Positions 34,801-41,344 of a DNA stretch of 41,344 nt are shown one piece after another. Location: contig NZ_JAMZGM010000030.1 of assembly GCF_024158605.1 (NCBI RefSeq), forward strand, positions 1 to 41,344, given 5' to 3'. Position numbers and translations under genes: made by a program. Within the stretch, counting starts at the first letter, position 1, and each line of letters opens with the position of its first letter. The notes under the pieces were generated by a model. It made no database searches, had not been told where the DNA came from, and saw only the letters and a program-made list of their open reading frames with translations. Source of the DNA: Sebaldella sp. S0638. GTDB lineage: Bacteria > Fusobacteriota > Fusobacteriia > Fusobacteriales > Leptotrichiaceae.

Positions 34801-35546
34801 TAAGAAGAAGCAGTTGTTCCCGTATATGATCCGTTATTGTAGGCTGCCTCACCTGTTACAGTGATGTTATTAGTTGCCCCGTTAAGCTCCAGTGATGTTC
34901 CGGCTGTTGACTCTACATTCAAATTTTCATAAATTTTATTTCCTGAAGTATTATATCGTACTAAAGTAGTTATTCCTCCTATACTTTTCCCCTGAAATGA
35001 ATTCTGTACTCCGAAATACGGAATTGCCACATTTGGAACTGTAGGAAAACTAAGGTCTCCCACTGTAAAAATCGGTGCTGTTATCTGCGGTGCTGCTGCA
35101 GGCGTCATATTGACATTTACTACAGGTGCATCCACAGGACTAATATTCAGCTCCACATCTTCTCTCATAATTCCCTTTACAGGAATATACATTCCCAGAT
35201 CTACTGATTTTGCTGTACCTTTTTCTATACTTACTGCTGTTTCTTTTGAACCGCCCCTGTGGTTATTATTATAAAACCCGCTAAAATATATCTGCCATTC
35301 AAGATACTCAGGTTTCACAATATAATCACTTTGCATATACAAATCTTTTAACTCTTTATTTCTTTTATTTAGTATTTTTTCTAAAAGTTTGTAATTTTCA
35401 TCTGACGATTTATTCCCTATATTTTTGGTCATATTGTTGTAAATTCTGTCATACTTACCTTTAGAGATACTATTGTTATTTTCTGCATAAATATTCGCTA
35501 TGGAACCCAAAGCTAAAAACATGCATACTTTCTTATTTCTTAACAT
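28890..35546 (-). CDS. Large autotransporter adhesin (type Va, IGIY-repeat passenger)
   Basis: A 2218-aa surface protein. The signal peptide is MLRNKKVCMFLALGSIANIYA (cleavage near 21). Residues about 45-100 form the helical N-terminal segment typical of fusobacterial autotransporters (ENYKLLEKILNKRNKEL, then PEYLEWQIYFSGFY), followed by a Pro-rich stretch (SPVDAPVVNVNMTPAAAP). From about 190 to 1760 is a beta-helical passenger of degenerate 20-25-residue units whose core is (S/T)(V/I)GIY plus Asn-Xaa-Gly-x-I turns. The last 280-300 residues are an autotransporter beta-barrel (VGVLALREVERTYRHTFGYS, ... DRYGIFLTGEYG) ending in Phe. It is probably an adhesin displayed on the outer membrane. The paralog upstream shares about two thirds of the C-terminal sequence by eye. 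GAAGGAGAG precedes the ATG, and the leader is about 200 nt. Confidence 0.9.
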   Translation of the reverse strand: MLRNKKVCMFLALGSIANIYAENNNSISKGKYDRIYNNMTKNIGNKSSDENYKLLEKILNKRNKELKDLYMQSDYIVKPEYLEWQIYFSGFYNNNHRGGSKETAVSIEKGTAKSVDLGMYIPVKGIMREDVELNISPVDAPVVNVNMTPAAAPQITAPIFTVGDLSFPTVPNVAIPYFGVQNSFQGKSIGGITTLVRYNTSGNKIYENLNVESTAGTSLELNGATNNITVTGEAAYNNGSYTGTTASSYTHTGYTTGFSAHNISNSGNFEVKGNWDMSITDGKSYDNWGFLSYRPYYATTDSKVVFSGNLTLQANNTTNTFSSTALVGLSLNLGTSTANLGTKATLENTGTITLKDGTQQGQSGIAMQLDRGTATSSKEGELINSGNIIIESTSKNVSGSTGGVGVFVAVDPYTKPILIKSGNISITGNGNRAVEIGASVYGSYDYVNSSIEIDGSNGKIILEGDKNVGLYVQRGLSTTGTNILDSVRNMDILINGTNTPAVSRETQSATLKTMDMILNDTIIQKVEFGENSKQSSLVKVSYGNVILDSSLVNSIEPINAGFQNSIAAGSYATVIKNYMPVTINSGAKAMSVIVTNGTFENYGDIINNSSSYANEWGYNYGGLGLVITGMVAGEHGLNKGNITMNGDYATAIYNNGLNMTSENSFIEVNGKQPTAVYSGAGSLYVNGGYVNTSSETDITTDRLEINGDGGAAIFSKGGNVSLQSKTSGQAMEMTVNGKDSFAFFFQKFTNNGSSLTGKTVINGDVNVNLKNGAIGYYYEGSGIASEADLPEYINSITDTSNGKLTINADSDSFNIAVKNTKVNLSDLRDITESSSIEFNGLGRSKVTSSLLVIDIDSNIDKNNNTGDKTYRNTEIGKSGVSVSQGVTIKGTEDNLVGIGQSYNANEYNRISSENNGTIDLEGSNSIGIYTKRAGQTNTGILNLNGETGIGMYTTGGTARNDGEINIGNNGVGIYAESYPVPDDGSTSYSSFTVYNSGKITAASGEKAIGIYVNENSSGGTYGSGTLALEGGTDIDVSASKGGVGIYSNKSYIMSSGPIKITVGENGTGIYIKDNSVYSDNLELNLLGDNSVGVYTDGTASFMSSGTVNVDGKGIVIFNVAGSGTFNQNFSVNSTSDSQYIVQNIKDRTLYYDSSASLGDGGTFISGINSAVLLGNNSYISAAGNNMVGIALTGGYSGGIPVTINGETVYQEATNKGVINFSGDKSTAIYATNGASAKNEGTIYLGGSSVGLYGSGSGTSIENTGHIEIGAGSSGLYIKDGDNVSNYGTINSTGERSVCIYLDGSNNITGENNGVITLTGDKSVGVYITSDGAKTFNNRNSVEIGNSVSMSDPAIGIFNNNTQGTVNNSADIISGVNSIGIYSKGGEVNHTAGDVKVGLSGTGIYMNSGNLNITGGNLTLTGEKTVGIYGTNGAVIDNNAGISVSSDSYGVVLSKDSVYTGRNISNLEDKSVLVYSDGKTTVNNEAGADLNMAGSDSIGFYLINGGDITNKAVITGDNGTANIGIYNKAGSIDNSGDIKIGDSVIIDPENPFANKYSVGLYGENVQNMKNSGNITVGSNGVGFYSVSNINESLNTGNITSASEKAVGIYIEQGAVRNEGNITLSGDGSIGIAGTRNTEITNAGTITMNGNNSMGIYANANSKVINENTGKIYINGNNSTGIQLSGSSILENYGLIEIASGTIGSEQVVTGDAAYTPPSIINAGIIKVDEKFELDGFNLIIKPDSSSFRVPTMEEISLNGYSPDDINGGFLLSNSVSIVAPGFNFGDNDVKIDPLFTQGTNARVYKFENVFDPTTPEGGQNTGEVSVKSSSLTFDAIPVTNDQGKIDIWMEKIDYDNFTKGAWYDGFAKNIEDKYLNAQGDALKIYDKLDLITDENTLRDSFEQLSGSVYANINQREQDIYGVLNNALFTLQNSENNTKENVKINVIAGKGSTKENTSGVESYDYNTVGVLALREVERTYRHTFGYSLGYTRTDFQMKDTNNEDQADTVQLGLHNKYSVNGWNFRNDLLGRVSFHNNDRSIQWYDGTKSDMKSDYNVYGISSLNEIGKDIEIGRNVKLVPFTGLELGYMAHESFEETGGAESLNVESNDGYSIKPSIGLRLEAEKSLGSNSDWKIKGNIGAAYEYELGNMNRQEKASLSVIEEGYHKLAQTAEDKGKIKTGGTIGVELKDRYGIFLTGEYGAGNDNKEDYKVGVSFKAAF

Positions 35547-35607
35547 TTTTCTCTCCTTCTAATATTTTGCCGCTTTAGATATTATTAGTTATTAAAAATC
35601 TTGATAT

Positions 35608-35687
35608 TGTCTTTCGGAAAAATTTTTTTTATTTACCAATGAATTATTAACCTTTTGTTATTTAATTCAAAACGTTCTTTATTCCGA
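35608..35687 (-). other. Long AT-rich leader of the autotransporter with inverted repeat
   Basis: In the roughly 200-nt leader, TTCCGAA (35612-35618 region on the minus strand) and TTCGGAA (near 35682-35688) can pair over about 65 nt, and AAGTAA recurs several times in its first 60 nt. No gene is seen. A role in translation control or phase-variable expression is only a possibility. Confidence 0.25.
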
Positions 35688-35759
35688 ATTTTTTTTACTA
35701 TGTGTACTTACTTTCATATACTATCCTTACTTGTAAAAAAAGTTTTTACTTGAGTATTC

Positions 35760-35788
35760 ATTCTACCATTGTTCAATTTATTTGTCAA
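35760..35788 (-). promoter_or_regulatory. Predicted promoter of the autotransporter gene
   Basis: Minus-strand TTGACA (35783-35788), 17-bp spacer and TAGAAT (35760-35765), about 215 bp upstream of the start codon. Confidence 0.75.
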
Positions 35789-35941
35789 CAACATTACATT
35801 TCTCTACACCAATCATAAGTATTTTTAAAGATTTTTTCTGCCATTAAACATTCATATAATTTTTATATCAAAATCAAATTATAAATATATTTTATTAATT
35901 TTTTCTTTCAAAATTACTTTAAAAAACTCATAACTAAAAGA

Positions 35942-36056
35942 GGTTGTATCAAAATAGAATTTTTTCTTAATATTTGAATACAGCATATTGATTTTACTTT
36001 TAAATTATTACAATATTTTGTTTTCAAATTTCTCAAAAATCTATTTTAATACAACC
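35942..36056. mobile_element. 115-bp MITE-like long inverted-repeat element
   Basis: The ends GGTTGTATCAAAATAGA (35942-35958) and TCTATTTTAATACAACC (36040-36056) are inverted repeats with one mismatch. With small gaps the two halves remain similar inward for about 45 bp (for example ATTTGAA at 35972 and TTCAAAT at 36023, then CATATTG against CAATATT), so nearly the whole element is a palindrome. It is AT-rich, has no coding capacity, and begins 14 bp after the stop codon of the upstream autotransporter. Ends of this kind are typical of insertion-sequence termini, so it could be a MITE or excision remnant; I see no clear target duplication. It could also act as a terminator. Confidence 0.55.
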
Positions 36057-36069
36057 CTGTGTATGATTC

Positions 36070-39000
36070 CTAAAAAACTGCTTTTAGAGTCACACCTGCT
36101 CTATACTCATTCTCGTTGTTATTACCTGTTTTATATTCCCCTGTCAGGAATATTCCGTATCTGTCCTCTACTTCTACACCGATTGCTGCTTTGGTGCTTA
36201 ATACTCCTTTTTCTTTCTCCGGCTTTGATAATTTATGATAATCTGTTTCCACATTTACCAGTTTCGCATACTCTCTTTCGTTCAAATCTCCCAGTTCATA
36301 ACCATACGCTACATCCAAGGCACCTTTCAGTTTCCACTGGTTCTTTTCTCCCAGCGCCATTTCTCCTTTTAGTTCCACTCCTGCTTTTGGTTTTACGCTC
36401 CACGCATCATTTCCCTGTACTTCCAAAGCTTCTAACCCGTCTTCACTGAATGTCGGTCTTGTCATATATGTTACATCAAGACCGCTGTATGGTGTGATAC
36501 TTGCATTCTTTCCTAATGATAATTCTTTACCAAGCTTATTGTTGCTTGATATGCTGTATGTTTCATATGTCCCGTTCAGCTCTGATCTTCCTGCATTTGT
36601 CCAGTCTATATTTCTGTCTGTATTATGAAAGCTTACTCTTCCAAGAACGTCATTTCTTAATACCCAGTCATTTGAATTATATTTATTATGCAGTCCCAGC
36701 TGTAATGTATCTGCATCTTCCTCACTGCTGTTTCCGTCATTCATTTCATAGTTTGTATGTAAATATCCTGCTGAATAACCAAATGTATGCTTATATGTTC
36801 GCTCGACTTCCCTTAAGGCAAGGACTCCTACTGACTCATAATTATATCCTAATACTCCGCCTGTATTTTCTGTTAACTTTCCTTTCCCTGCTATTACATT
36901 TACTTTTACATTTTCTTTTGTGTTATTTTTTGAATCCTGAAGAAGATTTAATGATGTATCAAAAACATCTATTACTGTTGCTTCTCTTTGATTCATATTG
37001 GCATACATATTTCCTGCTAATTTATCAAAAGTATTTCTTAATGTGTCTACATCAGTTATCAAATCTATCTTATCGTATAATTTCAAGGCATTTCCTGTGG
37101 CATTCAGATAGTTTCCTTCGATATTCTTGGCAAACTGATCATACCATGCACCTTGAGTAAAATTATCATAATTTATTTTTTCCATCCAGATATCTATCTT
37201 GCCACTTTTATTCGCTACTGGTATCGCATCAAATGTAAGTGATCCGCTTTTTACAGATATTTCCCCCGTGTTTGGTCCTCCTCCCGGAGTTGTTGGATCG
37301 AATACATCTTCAAACTTATAAACTCTTGCATTAGTTCCCTGAGTAAAATTAGGATCAATCCCTATTGGATTAGAACCAAAATTAAAGCTTGGTGCTACCA
37401 CATTAACAGTATTTGTTAGAAAAAATCCTGCATTTATATCTTCCAAAGCGTATCCCTCTAATTTTATTTCCTCTATTGTAGAGGCTCTCAAACTCGATGG
37501 ATCTACTTTTATTATCAGATTTACTCCGCTTAAGTCGAATTTTTCGCTTACCTTTACTACACCTGCATTTATTATACTTGGAGGTGTATAGTCAGAAGCT
37601 CCCGAAACCGTTTGTGCTGAATTTATTGCACCTGAAGCCACTTGAATCACTCCATAATTTTCTAATGTTGAACCTCCTGATAACTGCACTCCTATACTGT
37701 CATTTCCATTTATATAAATCTTTCCAGAACTTTCATTTACTACTTTTGAATTTAAATTTGCATAAATACCTATACTATCATTTCCATTTATTGTTATTAT
37801 TCCTTCATTTTTAACTGTAGAATTTCTTTCAGCTGCTATACCCATACTGTGATCACCTGACAGTGTGATATTACCCGTATTTCTTACTGCCGAACCTTCT
37901 AAGTATATTCCTATTGCATTATTCGAATTTGATGTTATATTTCCTGTATTCAAAGTTTCTGTCTGTGCATTTTTAGCATAAAAACCTACTGCATCTGTTC
38001 CTATCTCTATATTTCCTGTATTTTTCATACTTTGCACATTTTCTCCATAAATACCTACTGCATAATTATTTGCAAATGGATTCAACGGATCAACTATCAC
38101 GGAATTTCCTATTTTAATGTCTCCATTATTTACTATATTTCCTGATTGATTATATATCCCTATATTTGCACTTCCTGTATTTCCTGTTATTGAGGCTTTA
38201 TTTATCAGGTCTCCCCCATTTATCATATAAAATCCTATTGAATCAGATCCCGTTATTGTCAAATCTGCATTAAGTTCGTTTGTTATGCTTTTTGCATTAT
38301 CTGAGTAAACTAAAGAACTTAGCTCTCCAATAACAGAACTCTTTCTATTGATTAAAGAAGCTTCTGAATTTAATACTACTCCATAATTTCCACTTCCTAT
38401 ATTCAATTGAGTGTCATTATCTATTACAGCATTATTAGTCCCAATTATCCCTACAGCATTTGTACCAAGGAATTCTAAAGTTCCGCCTGATAAATTTACA
38501 TTACTGGAATTTGCATATATTCCCGCTCCGCTGTCATCAATAGATATTTTTCCTGAATTTTGGTTTACTTGCCCGCCGTTATTATAAATTCCAATTGAAT
38601 TTTTTCCTGAAATTATATTTCCTGTATTATGCACTTCATCAAGGCTGTTATTACTATATATGGCTATACTCGGATCATTTTTATTGCTAGAATCGCCTAC
38701 TTGAACTGTACCTGTATTATTTATTATCTGTTTACCTGTTCCGGTTGTGTAAATCCCTATATTTTTATCACCTGTCAGGGCAATGTTTCCGGAATTTAAA
38801 ACTGATGAATTATTTGCATTCACAGAATAAAGACCTATCGTTTCTTTTCCTGAACTTGTTATATCGCCGCTGTTCATTGCAGACTTTCCATTTTCTAAGA
38901 AAACTCCCGCAGACTTTTCTCCAACGGATATTTTATTTGTATTACTTACTCCTGTTCCAATACCTTTACCGTATATCCCTACTGAACTATCTCCAAGCTT

Positions 39001-41217
39001 AATTGACCCCTCATTTTTAGCACTTGCACCATTTACTGCATATATCCCTGTTGAATTATTACCAAATGACATTATTCCTTGGTTTGTAGCCTCTTGATCT
39101 AAAATCTGTCCGTCTATCATTACAGACAGCCCGCCTGTATACGCTCCATTCAAAGCAAGTCCTGTTATATTTGAGTCAGTTGAATTTAAATTCGAGTTAC
39201 TTCCTAATAATACCGCTGAGTTTTCACCATTTATAAAAACTCCGCCCTCTGATAAATTCGTGCTGCTGTTGGAATAAAAAGCATTATCCTTGATATTTGC
39301 AAGTGTATAAGACGATCCTGGTGCACTTATAATATTAAAGTTTTGATTAAAACTACCGCTTCCAAATAAATTATATACTACTATCCCTTTACCATTTATA
39401 TTTATTGTTCCGTTACCTGTAAAGATATTAGTTCCATCTGTATATATTCCTGTTGCGTTGTCTCCATACAGATTCAAAGTTAGATTGTTTAATGTAGTTA
39501 CCCCGTTTTTGCTGTAAATACCTATTCCATTTTCTCCTACAGTTATTGTACCTGAATCTGTTCCATCTACATTTATCGTATCAGTATATATTCCTATTCC
39601 ATTTTTAGAATTCTTCAAATCTATATTTGAAGTGGAAGTCAATGATAATTTAGCAGCTGAATTTGTTGAATTATCTAAGTAAATACCCGTTGCATGCTCA
39701 CCGGATCCTGTTATATTTCCTGAATTTGTTACTTCTAAAGTTCGATTGTAAGAAGGTGGCGAATCCTTATGCTTTTTAGTATTTGCATAAATTCCTATTC
39801 CGTTCTCCCCTGTCTTTATATCTCCTAAATTAAATACTTGAGTATCCCCAGGGACATTAGTAAAAGTTTCTCCTTGGTGTTTATATAAATCACCATAAAT
39901 TCCAGTACCATTTTGGGAATTTTCTAAATTTATTAATCCATTATTTGTAATTTTAGAATTTCTCACGTAAATTCCTATTGATTTATCACCGCTTAAATCA
40001 ATTATTCCGTTATTTTCCCCTGCTTGAGCATTCTTATCTCCCCCTAATTTCATAGCTGCCTGCTTTTCTTCTGTTCCGCTGACAGTTATTCCTGAATTTA
40101 GAACTATATTGGCCGCATAATAATCTATGTCTCTGTATTCTTTTTTTCCTGTACTATTTTGGTAATCTAGATTTGAGTCACTATCTATATATATTGTTGA
40201 ATCACTTAATCTTACTTTTTTTGATCCTGTTAAAATTATATCTGAAATTTGTATATTTTCTAAATCACTTACTTTTAGACCTACAGAATTAAGCCCCAAT
40301 AAATAACTACCCTCTTTTACATCTATAGTTAAAGTTCCATTATTTGTTACAAATAAGTTTGATAAGTCACTTAAAAAATTATTTGGTGGAAGATATGTTG
40401 CTGGTCTATAGCTTTTATCTGTATAATAAAAAGCACTCGCTTTTCCGTCCACAGTGGATTTTACATCTCCGTTTATGTGAAATTTTCCTGAAAAATATTG
40501 TTCTGCACTATATGATTTTGAGAAAAGATAAGAGTTTTCACCACTTATCGAAGCATTTATCGTATTTCCCGCTGAACCTAACCCTATTATTCCTTCTCTC
40601 AAGTAGAATAAATTGCTGTAGGCACCATTTAAAGATATATTTCCACTTTCTAAATTAATAACAGGTTGTATTTTCGGTCCGGCATAATTATAAAAAGCCA
40701 ATAAACCAATTACCTGATCTCCGGTTAATGAAATATCTCCATCATTCAAAGTTATTGTTCCGCTGTTTGCAGTAATTCCATAAGTATAACTTCCATTTAT
40801 AGTTATATTGGCAAAGTTTTTTAATGAACCTCCGGCATTTACCAGCCCTGCTAGTAGAGGAATATCATACCCTAAAGGAGGAGCGTGGTTAATTATAACA
40901 TCTGCATAATTTTCTAATGTTGTGTCGGCATTTGCCCCATAGTTATTTATTGCAATTACACCCACATATTCACTGCTTATTTCTGTAATAGGCATATAAT
41001 TCTTTAAATTTTTTCCTGCATTTACAATTATCTCTTTCGTCTTTCCTTTAGTATAATCCGCTACATTCACTAAACTGCTGTCAAGTATAACATTATTGTT
41101 CGCTGAATTATTAAAGAACATAGTTGAATTAGTAGAGGCACTTCCAAATGCTATACTTTGTATAACTTTATCATCTAAAATAATGTCATTATTGCCGGAT
41201 ACTGGCAGATTTCCCAA
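36070..41217 (-). CDS. Second autotransporter, C-terminal part intact, N-terminus missing or cut off
   Basis: The 1715-aa frame (from TTG at 41217) aligns with the neighbouring autotransporter from about its residue 486 to the end: the same IGIY-type passenger, the conserved TPPSIINAG, RVYKFEDVFDPTTPGGG and IDIWMEKINYDNF junction, and a complete beta-barrel ending AVF. There is no signal peptide. In-frame similarity continues upstream of the TTG (GGIKNLNIAINGYGS) but meets a TAA at 41308-41310, and the other two frames are also closed before the window edge. The first roughly 485 residues, including the signal, are therefore absent, and TTG is probably not a real start. It is either a 5'-truncated gene, a broken gene whose head lies beyond the window, or a silent cassette. 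Passenger sequence has diverged more than the barrel. Confidence 0.7.
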   Translation of the reverse strand: MGNLPVSGNNDIILDDKVIQSIAFGSASTNSTMFFNNSANNNVILDSSLVNVADYTKGKTKEIIVNAGKNLKNYMPITEISSEYVGVIAINNYGANADTTLENYADVIINHAPPLGYDIPLLAGLVNAGGSLKNFANITINGSYTYGITANSGTITLNDGDISLTGDQVIGLLAFYNYAGPKIQPVINLESGNISLNGAYSNLFYLREGIIGLGSAGNTINASISGENSYLFSKSYSAEQYFSGKFHINGDVKSTVDGKASAFYYTDKSYRPATYLPPNNFLSDLSNLFVTNNGTLTIDVKEGSYLLGLNSVGLKVSDLENIQISDIILTGSKKVRLSDSTIYIDSDSNLDYQNSTGKKEYRDIDYYAANIVLNSGITVSGTEEKQAAMKLGGDKNAQAGENNGIIDLSGDKSIGIYVRNSKITNNGLINLENSQNGTGIYGDLYKHQGETFTNVPGDTQVFNLGDIKTGENGIGIYANTKKHKDSPPSYNRTLEVTNSGNITGSGEHATGIYLDNSTNSAAKLSLTSTSNIDLKNSKNGIGIYTDTINVDGTDSGTITVGENGIGIYSKNGVTTLNNLTLNLYGDNATGIYTDGTNIFTGNGTININGKGIVVYNLFGSGSFNQNFNIISAPGSSYTLANIKDNAFYSNSSTNLSEGGVFINGENSAVLLGSNSNLNSTDSNITGLALNGAYTGGLSVMIDGQILDQEATNQGIMSFGNNSTGIYAVNGASAKNEGSIKLGDSSVGIYGKGIGTGVSNTNKISVGEKSAGVFLENGKSAMNSGDITSSGKETIGLYSVNANNSSVLNSGNIALTGDKNIGIYTTGTGKQIINNTGTVQVGDSSNKNDPSIAIYSNNSLDEVHNTGNIISGKNSIGIYNNGGQVNQNSGKISIDDSGAGIYANSSNVNLSGGTLEFLGTNAVGIIGTNNAVIDNDTQLNIGSGNYGVVLNSEASLINRKSSVIGELSSLVYSDNAKSITNELNADLTITGSDSIGFYMINGGDLINKASITGNTGSANIGIYNQSGNIVNNGDIKIGNSVIVDPLNPFANNYAVGIYGENVQSMKNTGNIEIGTDAVGFYAKNAQTETLNTGNITSNSNNAIGIYLEGSAVRNTGNITLSGDHSMGIAAERNSTVKNEGIITINGNDSIGIYANLNSKVVNESSGKIYINGNDSIGVQLSGGSTLENYGVIQVASGAINSAQTVSGASDYTPPSIINAGVVKVSEKFDLSGVNLIIKVDPSSLRASTIEEIKLEGYALEDINAGFFLTNTVNVVAPSFNFGSNPIGIDPNFTQGTNARVYKFEDVFDPTTPGGGPNTGEISVKSGSLTFDAIPVANKSGKIDIWMEKINYDNFTQGAWYDQFAKNIEGNYLNATGNALKLYDKIDLITDVDTLRNTFDKLAGNMYANMNQREATVIDVFDTSLNLLQDSKNNTKENVKVNVIAGKGKLTENTGGVLGYNYESVGVLALREVERTYKHTFGYSAGYLHTNYEMNDGNSSEEDADTLQLGLHNKYNSNDWVLRNDVLGRVSFHNTDRNIDWTNAGRSELNGTYETYSISSNNKLGKELSLGKNASITPYSGLDVTYMTRPTFSEDGLEALEVQGNDAWSVKPKAGVELKGEMALGEKNQWKLKGALDVAYGYELGDLNEREYAKLVNVETDYHKLSKPEKEKGVLSTKAAIGVEVEDRYGIFLTGEYKTGNNNENEYRAGVTLKAVF

Positions 41218-41344
41218 TTGTATTCCTTGAGAACCATATCCATTTATAGCTATATTTAGATTTTTAATACCTCCTTGTATAATATGTTTGTAGTTAAAAA
41301 AGCTAAATTAACTACTTAAAATCTTTGTTACTTTATGTAATAAT

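Noticed and set aside
28890-41217. Regular repeats in the autotransporter genes as a CRISPR array
   Set aside because: The repeats are degenerate, in frame and protein-coding with variable unit length; there are no identical repeats with unique spacers and no cas genes.

Overview
The window is AT-rich DNA from a Gram-negative-type anaerobe, most likely a Fusobacteriota member of the Leptotrichiaceae (Sebaldella/Leptotrichia-like). The reasons are two very large autotransporter adhesins with IGIY-type passenger repeats, several secreted proteins and lipoproteins, low-GC codon use, strong AGGAGG ribosome sites, and a fermentative sugar-PTS gene content. This is inferred from gene content; no rRNA, tRNA or CRISPR array was seen.

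Layout. 158-2560: HerA-like ATPase. 2779-5761 (minus): glucitol-type PTS operon (srlA, srlB, srlE) with a Gfo/Idh/MocA oxidoreductase, transcribed away from a plus-strand Rep_3-like gene (6031-7140). 7233-9404 (minus): endonuclease V, a lipoprotein alpha/beta hydrolase and a small unknown gene. 9513-10968 (minus): two toxin-antitoxin modules, Doc with a 45-aa upstream partner, and HicAB, each behind a consensus promoter carrying a palindrome. 11386-14930 (minus): DUF1266-like lipoprotein, exported HAD phosphatase, and a pair of paralogous unknown proteins. 15050-21782 (minus): a chitobiose/cellobiose PTS operon (EIIB, EIIA, EIIC, GH4, GH1, histidine phosphatase, ChbG deacetylase), again transcribed away from a Rep_3-like gene (22203-23399), which is followed by a MmcQ/YjbR gene. 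24248-27977: a secreted unknown, a frameshifted blaR1, blaI and a divergent class D beta-lactamase with BlaI-type operators. 28188-28754: exported unknown. 28890-41344 (minus): two tandem autotransporters separated by a 115-bp long-inverted-repeat element; the upstream one lacks its N-terminus.

The most interesting pattern is that both PTS operons are divergent from paralogous genes whose central domain resembles the winged helix of plasmid Rep_3 initiators. Each divergent intergenic region carries two same-orientation copies of TTTTTCGTCT. The copies are about 6 and about 8 helical turns apart, and the nearer copy lies 30 or 20 bp upstream of the PTS -35 box, a difference of about one turn. 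I infer that a replication-initiator fold has been recruited as a pathway-specific PTS regulator that binds iteron-like direct repeats.

Other notable points: an apparently broken BlaR1 sensor beside an intact OXA enzyme, paired stem-loops between EIIA and EIIC of the chb-type operon, and the headless tandem autotransporter, which could act as a recombination donor.
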